This document shows, piece by piece, positions 6,898 through 8,580 of a stretch of DNA of 8,580 nt. The stretch is taken from positions 1 through 8,580 of the forward strand of contig JACQVM010000103.1 in NCBI GenBank assembly GCA_016209785.1, given 5' to 3'. Below the pieces are notes generated by a model. The model ran no database searches. It saw only the letters and a program-made list of their open reading frames with translations, and was not told the DNA's origin. Within the stretch, counting starts at the first letter, position 1, and each line of letters begins with the position of its first letter. Origin of the DNA: Candidatus Melainabacteria bacterium. GTDB taxonomy: Bacteria > Cyanobacteriota > Vampirovibrionia > Obscuribacterales > Obscuribacteraceae. The translations under genes and the position numbers were made by a program.

Positions 6898-6902
6898 CCC
6901 TC
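6898..6902 (-). promoter_or_regulatory. Ribosome binding site of the LysM gene
   Basis: GAGGG on the minus strand, 8 bases before the ATG at 6889, fixing the start of the LysM protein. Confidence 0.6.
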
Positions 6903-6912
6903 TTGTGTAGTG

Positions 6913-6943
6913 CTAAGGCTTTTGGCTTACGGAGTTGCCTTAG
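6913..6943 (-). repeat. Inverted repeat (possible leader hairpin) upstream of the LysM gene
   Basis: CTAAGGC and GCCTTAG form a perfect 7-bp dyad with a 17-base loop. It falls within the predicted 5' leader, about 10 to 40 bases after the expected transcription start and about 10 bases before the ribosome site. No U tract follows, so it is not an intrinsic terminator. It may be a leader stem or a regulator site. Confidence 0.45.
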
Positions 6944-6960
6944 AAGACCCCATATTTTGA

Positions 6961-6989
6961 TATATACGCTGCCATGTGTAATTGGACAA
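6961..6989 (-). promoter_or_regulatory. Candidate sigma-70 promoter of the LysM gene
   Basis: On the minus strand TTGTCC (6984-6989) is followed after exactly 17 bases by TATATA (6961-6966). Each hexamer matches consensus at four of six positions and the spacing is ideal. It would start transcription near 6954, giving a ~65-base leader that contains the 7-bp dyad. It suggests the LysM gene is transcribed separately from hipBA. Confidence 0.45.
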
Positions 6990-7013
6990 TCGCAAGAGTC
7001 ATTTCATTGTTAA

Positions 7014-8246
7014 TTAATCACGTGCAAGAATGCTTTGCATGTGGACATTGAGTGAAGTCTGCATTTCCTTCGATAGAGGAAGATCATTACGTGTTTCTTT
7101 CCATGCGTCTGCTATTCTCTGCAATGTTTCACGCACCGTATTTAGCACCACCCGCTCCGAGGCATGAGCACGCGAAGCAAGCTTGGCAAAGTGTCTTTCA
7201 TGTACATCCCTAAACGCCTTGCAACCACCCAGCCTGAGTCCAAGATCATCACCCGGCAAGTATAGGATTGATGGAACAAAGTCATAGGCTGGAGAGAGTC
7301 GCGGGCGTCGCTGATCGCTGTATAGCAGCGACCAGTTCTTAACGTGCATATCACCATTTCCGATAGCGACCGTGAAGACCAGGCGCCGAATGAACTCCAC
7401 GAAATCCTCTTCGCCACACTCGCTGAGAATAACGAAACCAATTCTGTCAAAGCTAACGTTCTCATACTTCTCGCTTGGATAAAGCCCAAATACTTGAGCA
7501 AAGTCTTCCATGTGTATGCGTGTGCCATCGCCGCGCCTGTCGAAGCGCTGAAGCACAAGGCTGTCTCCCATTCGCTCATTAATGTCCGGTGGTAGTCCCT
7601 TAATTGATGACGTCGAAACCAACTTAAACTCGGGCACGTTAATGCCGCTCCTGCGTGCGAGCGTCAGCATTGAAAATTCGGCTTCGGGTACTTGAGAAAA
7701 CGTATTGCTAGGAAGTTTTACTATCCATGATCCACCGGCACCATCTGCTCGAATAGTGAGTCCGTCTGTTGGCTCCATTACTGCAGAAAACTTCATCTGA
7801 ACCCCGGCCAGAGAGAATCGGAGCACGGGGCGCTTATCGCTCTCGGATTGAATTCTCTGTGTTGCCTGGCCATCACTTATGGTATCAGCAGCGCTGACTC
7901 TAACTGCACCAGGCAAATCTTGACCCAAGGCGGCAATGAGGAAAAACTCGCGTTCTGGTTTTACGTCAACTTTCTTCGCCAGATAATCTCGCAGATGCCC
8001 TTCTGGTAGTAAGTTCGAGAAGAACGGAGGCAGCGTTGCTCGGCTTCGAATTTTTTCTTCTGTCTTGAGTTCTCCTAATGGTGTTCTGAACCACTGACTG
8101 AGAATCGGTCTCCCAGCGTATGTCATATATGACTCGCTGAATGCGAAGAGGGTTCTGTCATCAGGTAGCAGTGTGAGAGTGCCAACATCAGCTTCATTGA
8201 GATGAACAGTGAGTATTCGTGGTTGTGTCTGAGTAGAGTTTGTCAT
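7014..8246 (-). CDS. hipA: HipA-family serine/threonine kinase toxin
   Basis: 410 aa from the ATG at 8246, close to the usual length. HipA kinases phosphorylate a translation factor (glutamyl-tRNA synthetase in E. coli), halting growth, and are neutralised by HipB. Seen: N-terminal HipA domain with RATLPPFFSNLLPEGHLRDY (69-88); the glycine-rich loop RFSLAGVQMKFS (143-154), whose S145 aligns with the autophosphorylated Ser150 of E. coli HipA; ATP-binding lysine in SWIVKLPSNTF (K177); LVLQRFDR (230-237); catalytic loop AIGNGDMHVKNWSLL (294-308) with D299; and the metal-binding YDFV (D322). All kinase residues are present, so it should be active. An in-frame extension to 8408 was rejected because it runs inside hipB and has no HipA character. 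The start lies 4 bases after the hipB stop, with AGAGGA ~14 bases upstream inside hipB, suggesting coupled translation. The true substrate cannot be read from the sequence. Confidence 0.94.
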   Translation of the reverse strand: MTNSTQTQPRILTVHLNEADVGTLTLLPDDRTLFAFSESYMTYAGRPILSQWFRTPLGELKTEEKIRSRATLPPFFSNLLPEGHLRDYLAKKVDVKPEREFFLIAALGQDLPGAVRVSAADTISDGQATQRIQSESDKRPVLRFSLAGVQMKFSAVMEPTDGLTIRADGAGGSWIVKLPSNTFSQVPEAEFSMLTLARRSGINVPEFKLVSTSSIKGLPPDINERMGDSLVLQRFDRRGDGTRIHMEDFAQVFGLYPSEKYENVSFDRIGFVILSECGEEDFVEFIRRLVFTVAIGNGDMHVKNWSLLYSDQRRPRLSPAYDFVPSILYLPGDDLGLRLGGCKAFRDVHERHFAKLASRAHASERVVLNTVRETLQRIADAWKETRNDLPLSKEMQTSLNVHMQSILARD

Positions 8247-8250
8247 CGGC

Positions 8251-8562
8251 TCAGAGTGTGTCCTCTTCTTCTGTCCAGGATTCGTACATTGAATGTTGCT
8301 CACTGGCATCAGAAGCAGCGTCGGTGGATTTGATAACGTATGAAACGGCTGGCAAAACCGAGCGGGGCACCATGACCAGCTCCAAGCCAATGGCTCTTCC
8401 AACCTCAATCAGCGTGCCAACACGAACGTTGCGTTTGCCAGCCTCTATGTCTGAGATCTGGCTCTGCTTCATTCCTAACTTCTGTGCCAGCGCCTCTTGT
8501 GATAACCCTTTTGCCTTCCGCGCTGCCGTAAGTTGTTCAGCCAGTCTTTGAATATCACTCAT
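8251..8562 (-). CDS. hipB: HipB-like XRE-family antitoxin and autorepressor
   Basis: 103 aa, a DNA-binding antitoxin that binds HipA and represses its own operon. The helix-turn-helix spans roughly 6-62: LAEQLTAARKAKGLSQEAL, the second helix SQEALAQKLG (21-30) and recognition helix KQSQISDIEAGK (32-43), then VRVGTLIEVGRAIGLELVMV. After the strand at 61-66 a ~37-residue tail ends in a very acidic SMYESWTEEEDTL, with one Trp (W96), longer than in the 88-aa E. coli HipB. A disordered C-terminal tail is normal for HipB and is a protease target there; that this tail does the same is inferred. The gene stops 4 bases before hipA, the standard antitoxin-first order. The ATG at 8562 has no strong ribosome site (AGG 12 bases upstream), and its promoter lies outside the window. 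Confidence 0.92.
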   Translation of the reverse strand: MSDIQRLAEQLTAARKAKGLSQEALAQKLGMKQSQISDIEAGKRNVRVGTLIEVGRAIGLELVMVPRSVLPAVSYVIKSTDAASDASEQHSMYESWTEEEDTL

Positions 8563-8568
8563 GTGTGA

Positions 8569-8577
8569 TAGGACCTA
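8569..8577. promoter_or_regulatory. Possible HipB operator half or full site
   Basis: TAGG-A-CCTA, a perfect 4-bp dyad, 6 bases upstream of the hipB ATG and flanked by imperfectly matched GTG(A)/CAC. HipB proteins bind palindromes upstream of their own gene, but this one is short and the window ends 3 bases later, so further copies cannot be seen. Confidence 0.25.
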
Positions 8578-8580
8578 CAC

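Noticed and set aside
8247..8408. 54-codon upstream extension of hipA
   Set aside because: It lies entirely within hipB in another frame, is Trp/Cys/Pro-rich and unlike HipA; the ATG at 8246 fits the family and the hipB-hipA junction.

Overview
The window carries eight protein genes, one of them cut by the left edge. It looks like a chromosomal stretch of a Gram-negative-type (outer-membrane) bacterium with mid-range base composition. The evidence is a family 9 glycosyltransferase of the LPS heptosyltransferase type, a YoaA/DinG-type helicase, a PiT phosphate transporter, a non-nucleotide-motif universal stress protein, a long low-complexity protein ending in LysM, and a HipBA toxin-antitoxin pair. 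I see no transposase, phage gene, rRNA, tRNA or CRISPR array. The taxon cannot be fixed by eye. The tandem TTAACC sites upstream of the phosphate transporter resemble the cyanobacterial Pho box, so a non-photosynthetic relative of cyanobacteria (Vampirovibrionia/Obscuribacterales) is one low-confidence guess.

Layout, left to right. 2-1735 (+) is the C-terminal ~577 residues of an iron-sulfur XPD-family helicase; its Walker A lies off the window. It converges with a minus-strand cluster that reads, in transcription order, a 108-aa orphan gene (3395-3721), pit (2257-3288) and usp (1785-2228). pit and usp are 28 bases apart and probably co-transcribed. The 106 bases before pit hold a candidate Pho box, a TATACT -10 and a dyad overlapping the likely transcription start. 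A GT9 gene (3777-4784, +) diverges from the orphan gene across 55 bases. It converges with a 677-aa LysM protein gene (4856-6889, -), which has its own promoter candidate and a leader hairpin. At the right end hipB (8251-8562, -) and hipA (7014-8246, -) form a tight pair upstream of the LysM gene.

Working together: pit and usp look like a phosphate-uptake unit, possibly under phosphate-starvation control. hipB-hipA is a self-contained toxin-antitoxin unit. The GT9 and LysM genes may both concern the envelope, but nothing links them beyond position. No gene-free stretch exceeds 130 bases, and I saw no convincing intrinsic terminator in either convergent gap (1736-1784, 4785-4855).

The points most worth following are the Pho-box-like repeat at pit, the loss of the first Fe-S cysteine (with a new cysteine nearby) and the DEAQ box in the helicase, and the LysM protein with no signal peptide and a spaced proline-tyrosine repeat.
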